Shown in pieces: positions 9,641-20,032 of a stretch of DNA of 25,690 bases. The stretch's first letter is position 1; the number at the start of each line of letters is the position of its first letter. Under the pieces are notes generated by a model. The model saw nothing but the letters and a program-made list of their open reading frames with translations, did no database searches and was not told the origin of the DNA. Position numbers and translations under genes: made by a program. The stretch comes from Apostichopus californicus (Eukaryota; Echinodermata; Holothuroidea; Aspidochirotida; Stichopodidae), in contig JAIPMN010012820.1 in NCBI GenBank assembly GCA_020650975.1, positions 1 through 25,690 on the forward strand, written 5' to 3'.

Positions 9641-10819
9641 TAGCAAATATATTATTTTCTGTATTATGAGCTACAGTATATAGCATTGTATCTCTTTTGG
9701 AAAACTACACTTCCACAATTTGTCTGCAAAGTTGGTATTCAGAGCTATTGAAAACCTTAAAATTTTCTCTAACATACACTGTTAACATTCTCTAATCAGA
9801 CTGTGTAGGGAACAGCTTATGTTTTGTACCATGTTGCAAATTGATATGGATAATGAAAATTAAGCATTCCCATGAATCTCCCATTTCATCTAACAATAAA
9901 ACTAGCAAGAAATTTTTTTGTTTTTTTGTTAAAACCAAAAAAGAGCTAGCTTATAAATGCTCAATTTTCTTTGAAGGAAGTGCTTATTATCTATGTTGTA
10001 ATTTCGCAAGCCTTACTCCGAGGAAACATCCTACGATATTGCAAATTAATCCGAGTTGCTTAGTATTCGTGACAAACGGGCTTGGCTACTGCTGCCGCTG
10101 CTTCTATGGAAGATCAAGGCTGACTAACACGCTGAAGATTTATGCCTACCGAAATGTTCCGTCTGACAATTGATTAGCCGAGCAGAAAACCAACACGGGT
10201 TGAACATGATCTGAAACGATAGATTAAAACGTAGACGAGTCAGGCCCTACAGGGATATCGTGTATGATACTTCAGTGAATTCCTGCACAGTCTCAGCGGC
10301 ATGTCGTCAAACCGAGGAGTGTTTCCTCCTCACGATCATCCTCTGCGGCAAAGTCGTTGGCGTAGTCTGATACAGATTTATACACGCAGAGTGTTACGGC
10401 AACAGCTGATGTGCCCAAAGCATTGGGAAAGACATGAAATGTCAACCTACTACTACTACTGTACACACATTGGTATTCATTCCTAACAGCAAGCTGGAAT
10501 TATTTTCACCTGGGCAAGCGTTTAAAAATTGAGGACTATGTGTACTCCACAGAACTACTGATTCAAGATTACTGGGACAACCTCACCTTTAGACAGCTCT
10601 GCCTTTATCGAGGTGTTTCACTTTTCTCGACTTTTTCCTTCACAGATATTTATATCAAAGCATCTCTATAATAGATATAATAACAATCAGCAGTTATTTC
10701 TAAGACGCTTAAGCGGCAGCAAATGTGGGAGAAACCTGCAAGGGTTAATGGATTAAAACTTACACGTCGGGTGGCTTCCAATTTAAGAGTTTAACTCAAA
10801 TTTTGGAATCTTTTCAATT

Positions 10820-10950
10820 TTAGCGAGTCGTTGAGAAAACAGTAGATTGATCTTGGATGAAGAACCCACCTTACTATCACCCGGCCGTGTTTCGTACCCG
10901 GAACCTCCCGATTGCTAAGCCTCATTGCTTCAATGGCATCTCTATACACC
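10820..10950 (-). mobile_element. tRNA-derived SINE remnant
   Basis: The minus strand reads GGCTTAGCAATCGGGAGG, then TTCCGGGTACGAAACACGG (T-arm and B-box-like, 10901-10885), then CCGGGTGATAGTAAGGTGGG. This order (anticodon arm ending in GCAATCGGGAGG, B box near GGGTTCGAAAC, then CCGGGTNAT) is the usual head of tRNA-type SINEs in marine invertebrates as I remember them. The T stem is only partly paired (CCGGG against CACGG) and the A-box part is poorly preserved, so it is an old insertion and not a working tRNA gene. Its outer limits are uncertain. Confidence 0.5.
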
Positions 10951-12265
10951 ATCAATTCCCCCTTATCCTAAGCTACAGAACCATATTCTATATCGGTCAT
11001 TTTCATGCAGTAATACAGCAATTGATGGAAAATCTGTCTTCTATGAAAAATAATGAGGAAAATTCTTACTTTAATGATCATCCACAATACAAGCACTGTT
11101 TCATCATAAAAAAAAGCCCAAATGCTATCATTAATCTGTTTGTTTAATAGTACATTCACTCTAGGCCATAGAACTAAAACCGTATCAACAATTTATGGTT
11201 TTCAATGCATGTTGAAAGTTAGCATGTGTTTTCTTTAAAATTCCTTTTTCCCTCTGTTACCGCAAAGGGTTTTAAATGCTCAGACCTGTTTCTGACACTG
11301 TTCTACTAAATTGTACAATAAGGAGAACCTTCATGGGGAATGAATGAATAAATAAATTAACACCAGCTGTCGGGATATCATCTTGATATTCTGCTAAATT
11401 CTCTCTTAAAAAGTTGATTTACATATCTATAAATGCATGCAGACTGTTTGAATTTTCAAAGTTATCAGGATAAATACCCAATTCTGTAATACAACCTTGA
11501 AAGACTGGAAAATGTTTATCTTATATAGGTACCATACACCATGATTTAATATTACTGTAAACAGAGAAGAAAGCCCCCAAAATGTATACCCAGAATACAA
11601 CACGACGGAGGTGTGACACTAGATCGATAGCGAGATAAATTCCCTCGGACGTCAGTCACATAGCCAACAGACTGTGCAAATGATACCCCTCGAAATATGC
11701 ATAGAAATGCAAAACAGGGTTGCGCCCTTCTACGACAGTGAAACTCAGTCCCATCGCATACATATCCTACGTGGTACGTGCATAGAAATTATTCTAAGCT
11801 GGGACATCTTTGGAAATTGTTTAGAGACTCGATCCAGCCGCATTTTCTGTTGAATCTTTAATGAGATAAAAAATTTCCAGGATGAAATGCATAAATTGTA
11901 AACAGAAACAAGAGCAAGAATAATGGGAATACTACGTCCAATCTGTCCAGTCTGTCGACCTTCAACCGCGGTTAAAGCCACATTTTGCATTGCACTGTAA
12001 TGTATGTGTTCATCTGACCAAGCAATGAAATACATGATATAACTGGAACCCCCCCCCCCCCCCCTCTGTTTACCTAAGAGATTCCTGCACTTACAATCAG
12101 TCCCCTACCATAAGTGACTTATTAAGGAATATCTGCAACACAAACAAAAAGTTGTGTTCCCGCAAACTTAATGTTAAAAGTTTGACCATTTTCGATAGGT
12201 AAACCTCTTTTCTACTTTAAATTTGTTAGATAAAAGTTAACAGGTACCTCATCTTTCCATTAACA
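10951..12265. other. Stretch without recognisable genes
   Basis: This is AT-rich, with a run of 16 C residues at 12049-12064. A minus-strand frame at 12035-11745 (96 codons) lies in slightly more complex DNA but shows no domain I recognise and has no clear splice signals, so I do not call it a gene. Confidence 0.4.
12049..12064 (-). repeat. Poly-C run of 16
   Basis: This uninterrupted C run has the same length as the one at 9202-9217. It lies about 200 bp before the hAT MITE. Confidence 0.85.
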
Positions 12266-12273
12266 GTCTAGTA
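12266..12273. repeat. Target-site duplication, left copy (GTCTAGTA)
   Basis: It is identical to 12628-12635 and borders the hAT MITE exactly at its inverted ends. Confidence 0.85.
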
Positions 12274-12627
12274 CTGGGGTGGGCAACCTACAGCCCCCAG
12301 GCCACATGTGGCCCGCCAGTGTTTTTTGCGTCCTGTGAGATGTCTCAAGAAAAGAAAAAAAACAATATCTTTTACATCATCACAAAACACGAGCTAGCTG
12401 CTTAAAATTTATCGGCACTGATGATGCTGTCAGGTAGGCCTATTATCCCCATTAATTATCAACTGTACTGTATTGACATCATGTGTTTTGTGAAAACACA
12501 CCTATTGCTTGAAGGTCCTCGGAATAAAAGGTTTGAAATAAACAGCAGGTCATTGGTTAGGTGGGGCCCAGTCAATTTTTCACCCCTTCTTTCTGGCCCA
12601 TTCATTCAAAAAGGGTGCCCAACCCTG
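12274..12627. mobile_element. hAT-superfamily MITE (354 bp) with 8-bp target duplication
   Basis: Perfect 8-bp direct repeats GTCTAGTA flank the element at 12266-12273 and 12628-12635. The ends are CTGGGGTGGGCAACC on the left and the complement of CAGGGTTGGGCACCC on the right, matching at 12 of 15 positions. An 8-bp duplication with CAGGG-type ends is diagnostic for hAT transposons. Just inside the left end is a perfect 14-bp palindrome GGCCACATGTGGCC (12300-12313), part of the CAGGCCACATGTGGCCCGCC pattern common in hAT subterminal regions. There is no transposase; the 70-codon frame inside is chance. The intact duplication suggests a fairly recent insertion. Confidence 0.88.
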
Positions 12628-12635
12628 GTCTAGTA
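12628..12635. repeat. Target-site duplication, right copy (GTCTAGTA)
   Basis: It is identical to 12266-12273 and directly follows the element's terminal CCCTG. Confidence 0.85.
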
Positions 12636-13890
12636 TATATGGTAACCTCAGAATGTGGCAAATTAATACAACCATTCAGAACTCTTCAAAAACAAACTGA
12701 TGACATATATGCTTCCAGTCGACTATGGTAGTTAATACTGAGTTAACATATAGATTAAATGTAAACAGATATGATTTATTCTCCCTCCATTTCCAATCTA
12801 TACAAATTATTCCTTTATTTCAATAACCATTGGGATACAATGATGTTTCCTAGGAGATCCAATATATAAGAACATTCACCTAAAATAGCTAAAACATTAA
12901 GATAAAGCTAATTATGAACAACCCTTTCCTCGTCACTACCACCAAAGCAAAGGTTCCCATAGTTTTTTGAGGCATTAAAACAATACTAATAGGCCTGTTT
13001 CTAACAAGAAAAGAATTTATTACAGAACTGAACTATGTTTACTAAATTTCCAGCCCAGAAATTGAACAGCACACCAATCGAAAGTGTGTCGCACATTACT
13101 GTACCAGCAATGTGAGGTATCACATTCTAAGTTTAGCAAGCTTACAGCAGGACTGTTTAATAAAATATTCAACCAAATGAGCTTGCATCTCCCTTCCCCC
13201 ACCCACCCTCACCCCACCCCCAATTTTTTGTAAAAATATAACTTTTTTTCATGCTGACATTAATAACTGTACTGTGGTTAATCTCCTTTCTATACACACA
13301 AAAACTTTACTTTCAATCCTCCAACCTCGCCCCACCCCCTCGCCCGGCCGCTCCACACTCACCCATCACAAGTGAATATAATGGAAGTAAATCATAATAT
13401 GGCACTTTTAAAACTATGGATAAAGAAGAAAAAAGAGAAGAAAAAAAGAGAAAAAAACAGAATAGGCTTATCCTAGTCCCTATATCAATCTTACATTCAA
13501 ATAGACTCATTCATGCACTTACATTCACACCGATAACAAACCAATAGTAAAGTTTGCAAACTGAAAATTACCCCAAGTTGCAGAATAAGGGTGAACTTAA
13601 TAATAAGACTATTAAGTCTCTCTATTGTCCTACCACATTTCCTATCTGTATGTTAATTGCAAGCCTGAACCTTTCCCACTCTGCTTTTAATTACAACCCC
13701 TCTCTACATATTACTCGGTATGTATGGATATATATATATATATATATATTCATATATACCATGCAGCATAATCATATTTCTCATTAGCCTGTAGCTTGAG
13801 CAATCCTCTTAATATCATCGCTGTGCTTTCAACCTACTTGTTATCTACACCTCAACAGTCCAGGATATGCCATGTGCACTGCTCGTAACG
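12636..13890. other. Non-coding stretch with low-complexity DNA
   Basis: It contains C-rich sequence around 13192-13221 and 13325-13345, an A/G-rich tract at 13424-13460, and a (TA)n microsatellite near 13729-13750. Frames here are low-complexity translations. No gene is recognised. Confidence 0.45.
13729..13750. repeat. (TA)n microsatellite
   Basis: About eleven TA dinucleotides are followed by CATATATACC. It is probably polymorphic. Confidence 0.8.
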
Positions 13891-13924
13891 CTAAAAGGAA
13901 GACACAGGCCTCGAACTACCCATC

Positions 13925-14025
13925 GCGACTGCACGTGAATACGTCAGCGTAATTTCATGTCAACTCATTAGGTGAGCGGATTTTACCCAGGCTAGCCTTT
14001 ATCCAATCAAGTCGTGACGTCAATA
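13925..14025. promoter_or_regulatory. Cluster of CACGTG, ACGTCA, CCAAT and TGACGTCA sites (candidate promoter)
   Basis: Within about 100 bp lie an E-box CACGTG (13932-13937), ACGTCA (13941-13946), CCAAT (ATCCAATCA, 14001-14009) and a full palindromic CRE TGACGTCA (14015-14022). The surrounding 150 bp are richer in CpG than the neighbourhood. CCAAT next to CRE is a common proximal-promoter arrangement. It could serve a leader exon of the minus-strand gene, which must start above 4856, or an unseen plus-strand transcript. No TATA box or confirmed exon supports a direction, so this is an inference from motif density. Confidence 0.3.
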
Positions 14026-16410
14026 AGCAGTCCTGGCGATGAATGAGAGATACTAGAATGCTCGGGGAGGTTTGAGACGCTGAACCACTCGGTTCAATGC
14101 AATTGCTTCTATTAATTCAGAGTAAAGCCCTTCTCGTGTGAAAGCAGTGAGTTGTGAACCGGCAATGAAAGCAGCATTGTCTAAGCTAGCCAGTTTCACA
14201 GTTTGGGTCTCCACAGTGATGTGTTAGGTGATTCATCCACAGGAGATGGCTGATGTTGAACACTCTCTCTCACATGGTTAGGATAATTGCAAGAACATAG
14301 ATGTAGGCTTGCTGTTGAGATGGCCTTACATATAAATTTGTAATAGTGTCCAATGCTTCAAAAGTTATACAATAAATAATTTAAAAAAAGAAAAATTGGG
14401 AGTTGGGGAGTCGATCTCAACTGTAATCTTTTATGAACACAGTTCACATGTTTGACAACACATTTGCCGACTGTTACACAAGATAAACACCGGCTGCAAG
14501 CCTTCCCTTATTTTGAACTGCATCATAAAACGTACTAACTAAAAACAGAATATTCTTGTTTCAAATTGACCTCTTCCAAGCCAGAATATTACTACAACTG
14601 ATGTGTAAAATCGTGGCTTCACACTACCACAAAGTAACATGGTTAACGGTTTCGTTTTCATACTTTTCGACCACCCACAATTGAAATAACATAGAAACGA
14701 AGACTAGGAAATATTAGAAGCAAATGACATCGATGTGCGGTCCTCTTATGACAAACGTTATCAACAAAGATGAGTTCTGTAGCCAGCCTTTCACCAAACC
14801 TGATCATGAAGTTTTGTTTTGTTTTGATAAACACAGAAAACCGCCACAGAGTTGATGTTTATGGGTATCTACTGTGAGCTGAAGAATAGGACTCAAGTTG
14901 GAACAAACAACAAAGAAAAACAAATAAAGACCTATAAAATTCTTTTCAGGGCATGTACAGTAATAATGAGTTACATATTGGAAATGTCCATCCTTAACGA
15001 TTAAAAAATTGTTTCTCTGTCAAACGCAACATTAGCGTTCTCATACTTTGACAACATGTTTGGAAAATTATTTATCATTTTTTAAGGTATGTCCTCTAGC
15101 AGTCTCCTTGCATATGATTATTGCTGGCGTGTTTCTTACTTTACACTTAAACATTCATAATTTTACTGGAAATGTTCTGAAAATAATAAACACTTGGTTT
15201 TAGATACAGTCAAGGTATGTTATCAGTTTGAACCTGCAATCATTTAGTCTCTTATCTGTGCATATATATCTTTCTATTCCAAGGTCAACTCTACAAGTTT
15301 GGATCTGAAAACTTCATTTTTCACTGGCAAAATCGTATCCAATGTGCTGTCTCTTGTTTTTGAATGTTAAGGCCTTAAATCATTCGAAACACCAGACCTC
15401 CATATCTCTCCCTTACGGTAAAGTAATCGAGTAAGAAATCTGATCAGGAAGTACTTGTTTCACACAATTGCATATTGCAAGACCTTGGGACAACATTTCT
15501 ACTTAGCAATTCAATCTATAGGCAACTTCACGCCAATCTGGCAAAGCTTAGGTCAAACTACTATTTAGCGTTCAACTCGGAACATTAAAGATCGGATAGG
15601 TGAGCAATTCTCTCAAAAGATATATCAGTAAAAGCTGTTGAATGTGAAATGTTACTAGTATTTAGAGAATGTTTCAGTGAGACATTTGAGGGTCGCAGGG
15701 AAAGTTTAAAGGAATTTTTTATATTATTCTTTAATTTTTTGTTTTGGAGGTTTGTTTCCTTTCACTAATTTCTCTCCAGTATATGTATATATTTATTATA
15801 TTCAAATGGGGATAACATTCTATAAGCATTGCGCTTCTTTTTTATCTCCTTTTCCATGCATTTGCATAGCTTAAATATTGTATATAAATTAACATGATGA
15901 ATGTTTTTTTCTTTGTACCTGTCTCTCTAGATTGTATTGTATATCAAAATATTCGTTAATACTTTGTTAAACATTCATGTACTGTACAAAATTGCTGGAA
16001 ATAAATTGTTGTCATTGAATTGGCAGGATCATACAAATATATTTGTAAGAATTCTGAACTGAAACATTTTGAAGTTGTCCTGTTGAGTGGTAGATGCCAT
16101 TACTTTCGTCATAAACAGTTTTAACTGCACATGCCCACTATAAAACACCATACCTGGATTTGAGCCTGTAAGCAAGCATATTGCCTAGATGCAGTTTGAT
16201 GAAATTTTAAATACACACCAAAAAACATTGACAGCTTAGCAAACACTCAAAATGTATCGGGTATTTTAGATACAACAACAAAAAGATTATGACGCAAGAT
16301 TAAATAAAGCTTCCCATGGAAGATCTACTGGTATGACAACACAGATCACCAGGTATGATCCCCTCTCAGGGAGAACCAACATGGGTAATACCGTAGCTAG
16401 TCAAACTAGG
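14026..16410. other. Stretch without recognisable genes
   Basis: This is AT-rich unique DNA with scattered homopolymers. I see no long frame, RNA gene or transposon ends. Confidence 0.4.
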
Positions 16411-16512
16411 TTATATAGCAATAATCTTATCTGTAGTTAGAAAGTAAGATATTATGATAGGTTACATAGAATTAATCTTATCTGTAGTTAGAAAGTAAGA
16501 TATTATGATTGG
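16411..16512. repeat. Tandem duplication, two 51-bp units
   Basis: Units 16411-16461 and 16462-16512 both run from TTAYATAG through AATCTTATCTGTAGTTAG to AAGTAAGATATTATGATNGG. They differ only in the first third (GCAATAAT versus AATTAAT region) and near the end. This is a recent local duplication. Confidence 0.9.
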
Positions 16513-16634
16513 GTTACCAGCTAAACAATGTGACGTATGTGTCTCTTTACTTTGATACATAAGTGTTACATTGTCTGTCACTAGAAATCCCTTTAAGATG
16601 AAGTTGGACACGAACTCAAGAAAACCACTCATTG

Positions 16635-16707
16635 AAAATGTGTCATGCAGAAAATGTGTCATGTAGAAAACGTGTCATGTAGAAAACGTGACATGTAGAA
16701 AATGTGA
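16635..16707. repeat. 16-bp minisatellite (AAAATGTGTCATGTAG)n
   Basis: Four full 16-bp units and a partial fifth. Variants alternate AAAATGTG and AAAACGTG, plus one GACATG. The units sit in the 5' part of a minus-strand 66-codon frame, which is therefore repeat-derived in that part. Confidence 0.85.
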
Positions 16708-16993
16708 AACATTAAGCACTACATCCTCTCCAATACCCAGTATGTATTTAAAATGGCATATATACACAACCGTGTTTGACCCGAATAGGAACCCACAAAA
16801 CTTACAGAATCAACAATAAATCAAATGTAATTAAACAGAATTGCTTGTTTATCTCTTTTCTGACAGTTTCCTGTCCAATATCCTGCTTTATTTTTGTTTA
16901 TTTATTTGAACTTTTTCAATTTTTTCAATTTATGTGTTGGTACCATTTTTTGTCTATTTACCTTGTTTTCCATCTTCAGTTTAGTGTTTGCCT

Positions 16994-17021
16994 CTGACGA
17001 GGAGCCTGTTAGTATCATAAC
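16994..17021 (+). ncRNA. Degenerate hammerhead-ribozyme-like core (Penelope-like element remnant)
   Basis: The motif is CTGACGA (16994-17000), then GGAGCCTGTTAGTATC with a partly paired hairpin, then ATAAC (17017-17021) and ATT. The hammerhead core requires CUGANGA, a stem II hairpin, then GAAA. Here the first block is intact, stem II keeps its outer and inner pairs with mismatches between, and GAAAC is changed to ATAAC, so it is very unlikely to cleave. Intact motifs of this layout are known in Penelope-like retroelements (established knowledge). The assignment here is inference. No reverse transcriptase is present. Confidence 0.35.
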
Positions 17022-17890
17022 ATTACAGTACGCCTTTTAACTTTTATACTTGCTTTGTCTTTTGAAAGAAGAGACCAAAAATTGGGGAAAATAAGCACTC
17101 AGGAGTGTTATAATCACTGTTACATCCTTTCTTTTTCTTAAAAAAGATGTTTGACGTTGTCTTTTGAAACTTTGTAACATGAACTTCTACTTACGTCATG
17201 CAGGAGACTATTTTTCAATCGGGATGCTCTTACGATGAAAGGAGTGAGTAAACAAATACTTTAGTGCAGAATTTGATACTATCAGGGGTTCTTGAAATGT
17301 ATAAAAAGTGCTCCCGGTCTTTCAATTTAAGAGCATGCAAGTAAACAAGAATGACATCAAATATGAAAGAATATTGAGGGGAAGGTCCAAATGCTATGGG
17401 GTGCATATGGGGTGCTATGGGGTGCAACCCAAAAGTGGCTTCCAAATAACCTTCGGTGGGTATCAGTATTTTTGCCAGACATTGGAAAATTTACCTATGG
17501 TTTTTGGAGCTTTACCGGCGTAGCGTTTTTGAAGCAATTACTCTTTAATCTAGCATCTCCAAAATACCTCATCAATATTTCTTCATTTACTGCCTCAAAT
17601 TATCTAATAGGGTTTTCTCATTACTGTATGTCCCCTGCTGACCTATCCAGCCTGCAAACAAATTCAATCTGGTCCAGGGAAAGGGGTAAAAATGGACATT
17701 GCACTAATCTGGTATGCAGGACATTTAACACCATTTTTGGGGGCTACCATGCACATTGCTCAAACTAAACTTTAGTGACGTTTTGTTCCTCTCTAGCCCT
17801 TGGCTTGAAAACCTGTTTTTCTTCGGCCGTGGTATAATTCATGGAGAATCCCTGTTTTATAGGGATTAATTGTTCAACAGTTCAATTAAA
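17022..17890. other. Stretch without recognisable genes
   Basis: It contains a short iteration of ATGGGGTGC (three copies, 17393-17425). Frames at 17308-17523, 17391-17768 and 17445-17230 overlap one another on both strands and show no domain. The first part may belong to the remnant element that holds the hammerhead-like motif. Confidence 0.4.
17393..17425. repeat. Three short copies of ATGGGGTGC
   Basis: GCTATGGGGTGC, ATATGGGGTGC and TATGGGGTGC adjoin one another. This is a small tandem iteration with no further context. Confidence 0.6.
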
Positions 17891-18171
17891 CAATGGTCTG
17901 CAAACTACGTGGCATGACCCAACGGCTGGGTCGCTAAACCATTTTGGGTGGACTGCAAAACTTTTCCTGACTTTGAAAAAAAAAAAAATTATCTGCAGTT
18001 TTCAGAGCCTGCTGAAGGAGATTGATTAAGTTTTTTTTCAAGTCCATACTATATTCCAAGCTAGCTTTCATGCAATGCACGAGGGGTGGGGGGGGGGTAC
18101 TCGTGGTAGGTCATGGCTTAGTCCTCATGGCAGATCCTGGGATGTGGGTGTTATAAGTTTGTGGATCGCTG
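17891..18171. mobile_element. Older hAT-like MITE (about 280 bp)
   Basis: The left end CAATGGTCTGCAAAC and the complement of the right end, CAGCGATCCACAAAC, match at 10 of 15 positions, and all five differences are transitions. The pattern CANNGRTCNNCAAAC is typical of Charlie-type hAT ends. Flanks (AATTAAAC left, ATCTAAAC right) agree at 6 of 8 positions, a decayed 8-bp duplication; the exact edge is ambiguous by one base. Inside are a hairpin GACCCA-acggc-TGGGTC (17916-17932), an A run and a run of 10 G (18088-18097). There is no transposase. Confidence 0.6.
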
Positions 18172-19864
18172 ATCTAAACATGTCAGTTGTATGACTTTTG
18201 GGAAAGTTTCAAGGAATCCGAAAACAAATGGAAATGTGTTTGACAGGTTATACATTTGGGACTTCATACAACCCTTTTATCAGAGCATGCAACTAAGCAC
18301 ACTTTAGACACACACCTTCAGAGAGCCTTCTTTGTTGGATCAACTATTACACTGTTTTCAGAAATTTCTGAGACTTTTGATAAAATTGTCTGGCATGGGC
18401 AACCAAAACTACTATAATCCCACAACAATGTGGTGCATTAGTTTGAAACAGTCTAGTTTCACATCAAATACTGAAGGAAATGTCAAACCCGCTTTGCTTG
18501 TGTATGTCAGTATTGATGACATGAGAAAGTAACTCCACTGGGTGATGATGAAATGTTTAAAATTCAAATTATTCATCGATTATTTAATAATAAGGTATCA
18601 TATGTGGCTGGAATAAAATATCAAGGCTGTCTTAGTTTGATCAATTGCAATCTTATTTTGAATTTTACTCAGAACTTTTAAGAACTTTGTAAAATTGTCA
18701 GAAATCATCAACCTCTGGGTGAGGATGCTTTTTGAGAGACATTAGTATTTTTGATTTTGAGATGCTTTTTTCCATACTAAAATCACATTCTTAAAGCCAC
18801 GTAGGTCACCAGCCTGAACATAGTTACATGTCATTTCAAATAGTGAAATAAATGACAAAAAGTTTTGAAACTTTCTAATTTGACTTTTTAATATAATTAA
18901 AATTACTTAATGGATAAACTTTTTGGGAGACCTGATGATGAGAACCGAATGGAAATATTTTTTATTTATAATTGTCGTTCGTTAAAAACATATCAAATGG
19001 TTCCTTATTTTTCTCTAATCTTTGTTTGAGTAATATTAAGAAGGTTTGATGACCAATTACAGAAAGTTGCTTTCAACAGTTACAATTTATATCTCATGAT
19101 CCAAATTCATCATAATTTGACCCAAAACATTTTGCACCGAGAGAATTTTTGGCTTGTCCTATTGAGATTCTCATCTTCGTGCAAATTTGTACTGGTCCCC
19201 CGGTCTTCCAAGGCGACCAGATTTCTGTTCAGACGACCAAAATTAGCTTTGGATGTCGTACGGCGGACAACTAGCTGTTTACCTCATATTCAAAGGGAAG
19301 TTCTACTGGTGCAAAAGCTGGTGTTCTATTCACCAAATCATCACATCTCTCCTACAGTATAAATATTGATCATTCTTTGCAATTTTCATACATTTTCTAC
19401 GACGACCAAATATGATGTTCCGACAATCAAAGAGTAAGAGAAAAGCCTTAAAAATTTGTCCCTGATCTTCATATTGCTCAACTAATGAACCATGCATTTG
19501 GGTTCCATGTTTATGCTGAATTCAAACTATTAAAAATTATACTATTGGTAAGGGGAAGGAGAGAGGGGGGATTTTTTTCCCTCTTCGACATGATGCCTAT
19601 TAAGTGACTCTTGTGGTATCTTCATACTGTTGAGTATGGCGCACAATGCAGCCAACAGGGGTATATTTTAGAAGGGACAAGAGTTGGCAAGAGGTAAATG
19701 GAAAGTGTCAATGTAAGTGACAAGGCCGCAAGGGGCTATAATCTGCACAACAACAGTTTACATCTCTATTTTTTTTTGAGGGGGGGGGGGGGTAATGGAA
19801 ATAATAATGAGAAAGCAGCATGAAATCTCAACGACATGACGGTAAGAGTCCTAAACAAATTAAT
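18172..19864. other. Stretch without recognisable genes
   Basis: The part at 19,150-19,430 repeats GACGACCAA or GGCGACCAG several times and may be an uncharacterised interspersed repeat; the 88-codon frame there (19096-19362) has no domain I know. A run of 13 G lies at 19780-19792. The remainder is AT-rich. Confidence 0.4.
19780..19792 (+). repeat. Poly-G run of 13
   Basis: It is directly preceded by a T run and GAG. It is low-complexity and probably length-variable. Confidence 0.8.
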
Positions 19865-20032
19865 CAAATATGAAATTGTCACAGTCACCCCTCGTACCAC
19901 TTCTCACAATCATGCATAGTAATGAGATAAAACTGTCTGTACGAGCAGACTAGAATAAATGCTTCAAATATGAAAGTAACCCTCGTACCACACTCATAAT
20001 GGACCGCCTTGCATTTTGCATATCAATGAGAT
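19865..20032. repeat. Degenerate tandem dimer, about 100-bp unit
   Basis: CAAATATGAAA (19865, 19965), CCCTCGTACCAC (19888, 19980) and AATGAGAT (19921, 20025) recur in the same order at offsets of 100, 92 and 104 bp. This shows two diverged copies with small indels. Confidence 0.7.

Larger units (their letters stand above)
8066..10820. other. Long stretch without recognisable genes
   Basis: This is mostly AT-rich unique DNA. It includes a run of 16 C residues (9202-9217), a short perfect hairpin (9621-9640), and a somewhat more CpG-bearing part around 10,000-10,450. Open frames (for example 8496-8726 minus and 9841-10173 plus) have no recognisable domain and no splice-supported structure. Confidence 0.45.

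Noticed and set aside
9841-10173. Plus-strand 110-codon frame as a gene
   Set aside because: Low-complexity start with runs of Lys and Phe, no domain, no supporting signals.
10820-10950. Functional tRNA gene
   Set aside because: The T stem is mispaired, the A box is missing and no acceptor stem is found; it fits a SINE remnant better.
11745-12035. Minus-strand 96-codon frame (MYFIAWSDEH...) as a gene or transposase fragment
   Set aside because: No catalytic motif or domain recognised, no splice support, and the length is within chance.
17230-17768. Overlapping frames on both strands
   Set aside because: Mutually overlapping short frames without domains, partly over a short G-rich iteration.
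19096-19362. Plus-strand 88-codon frame
   Set aside because: It sits over a GACGACCAA-rich repeat-like stretch, with no known domain.
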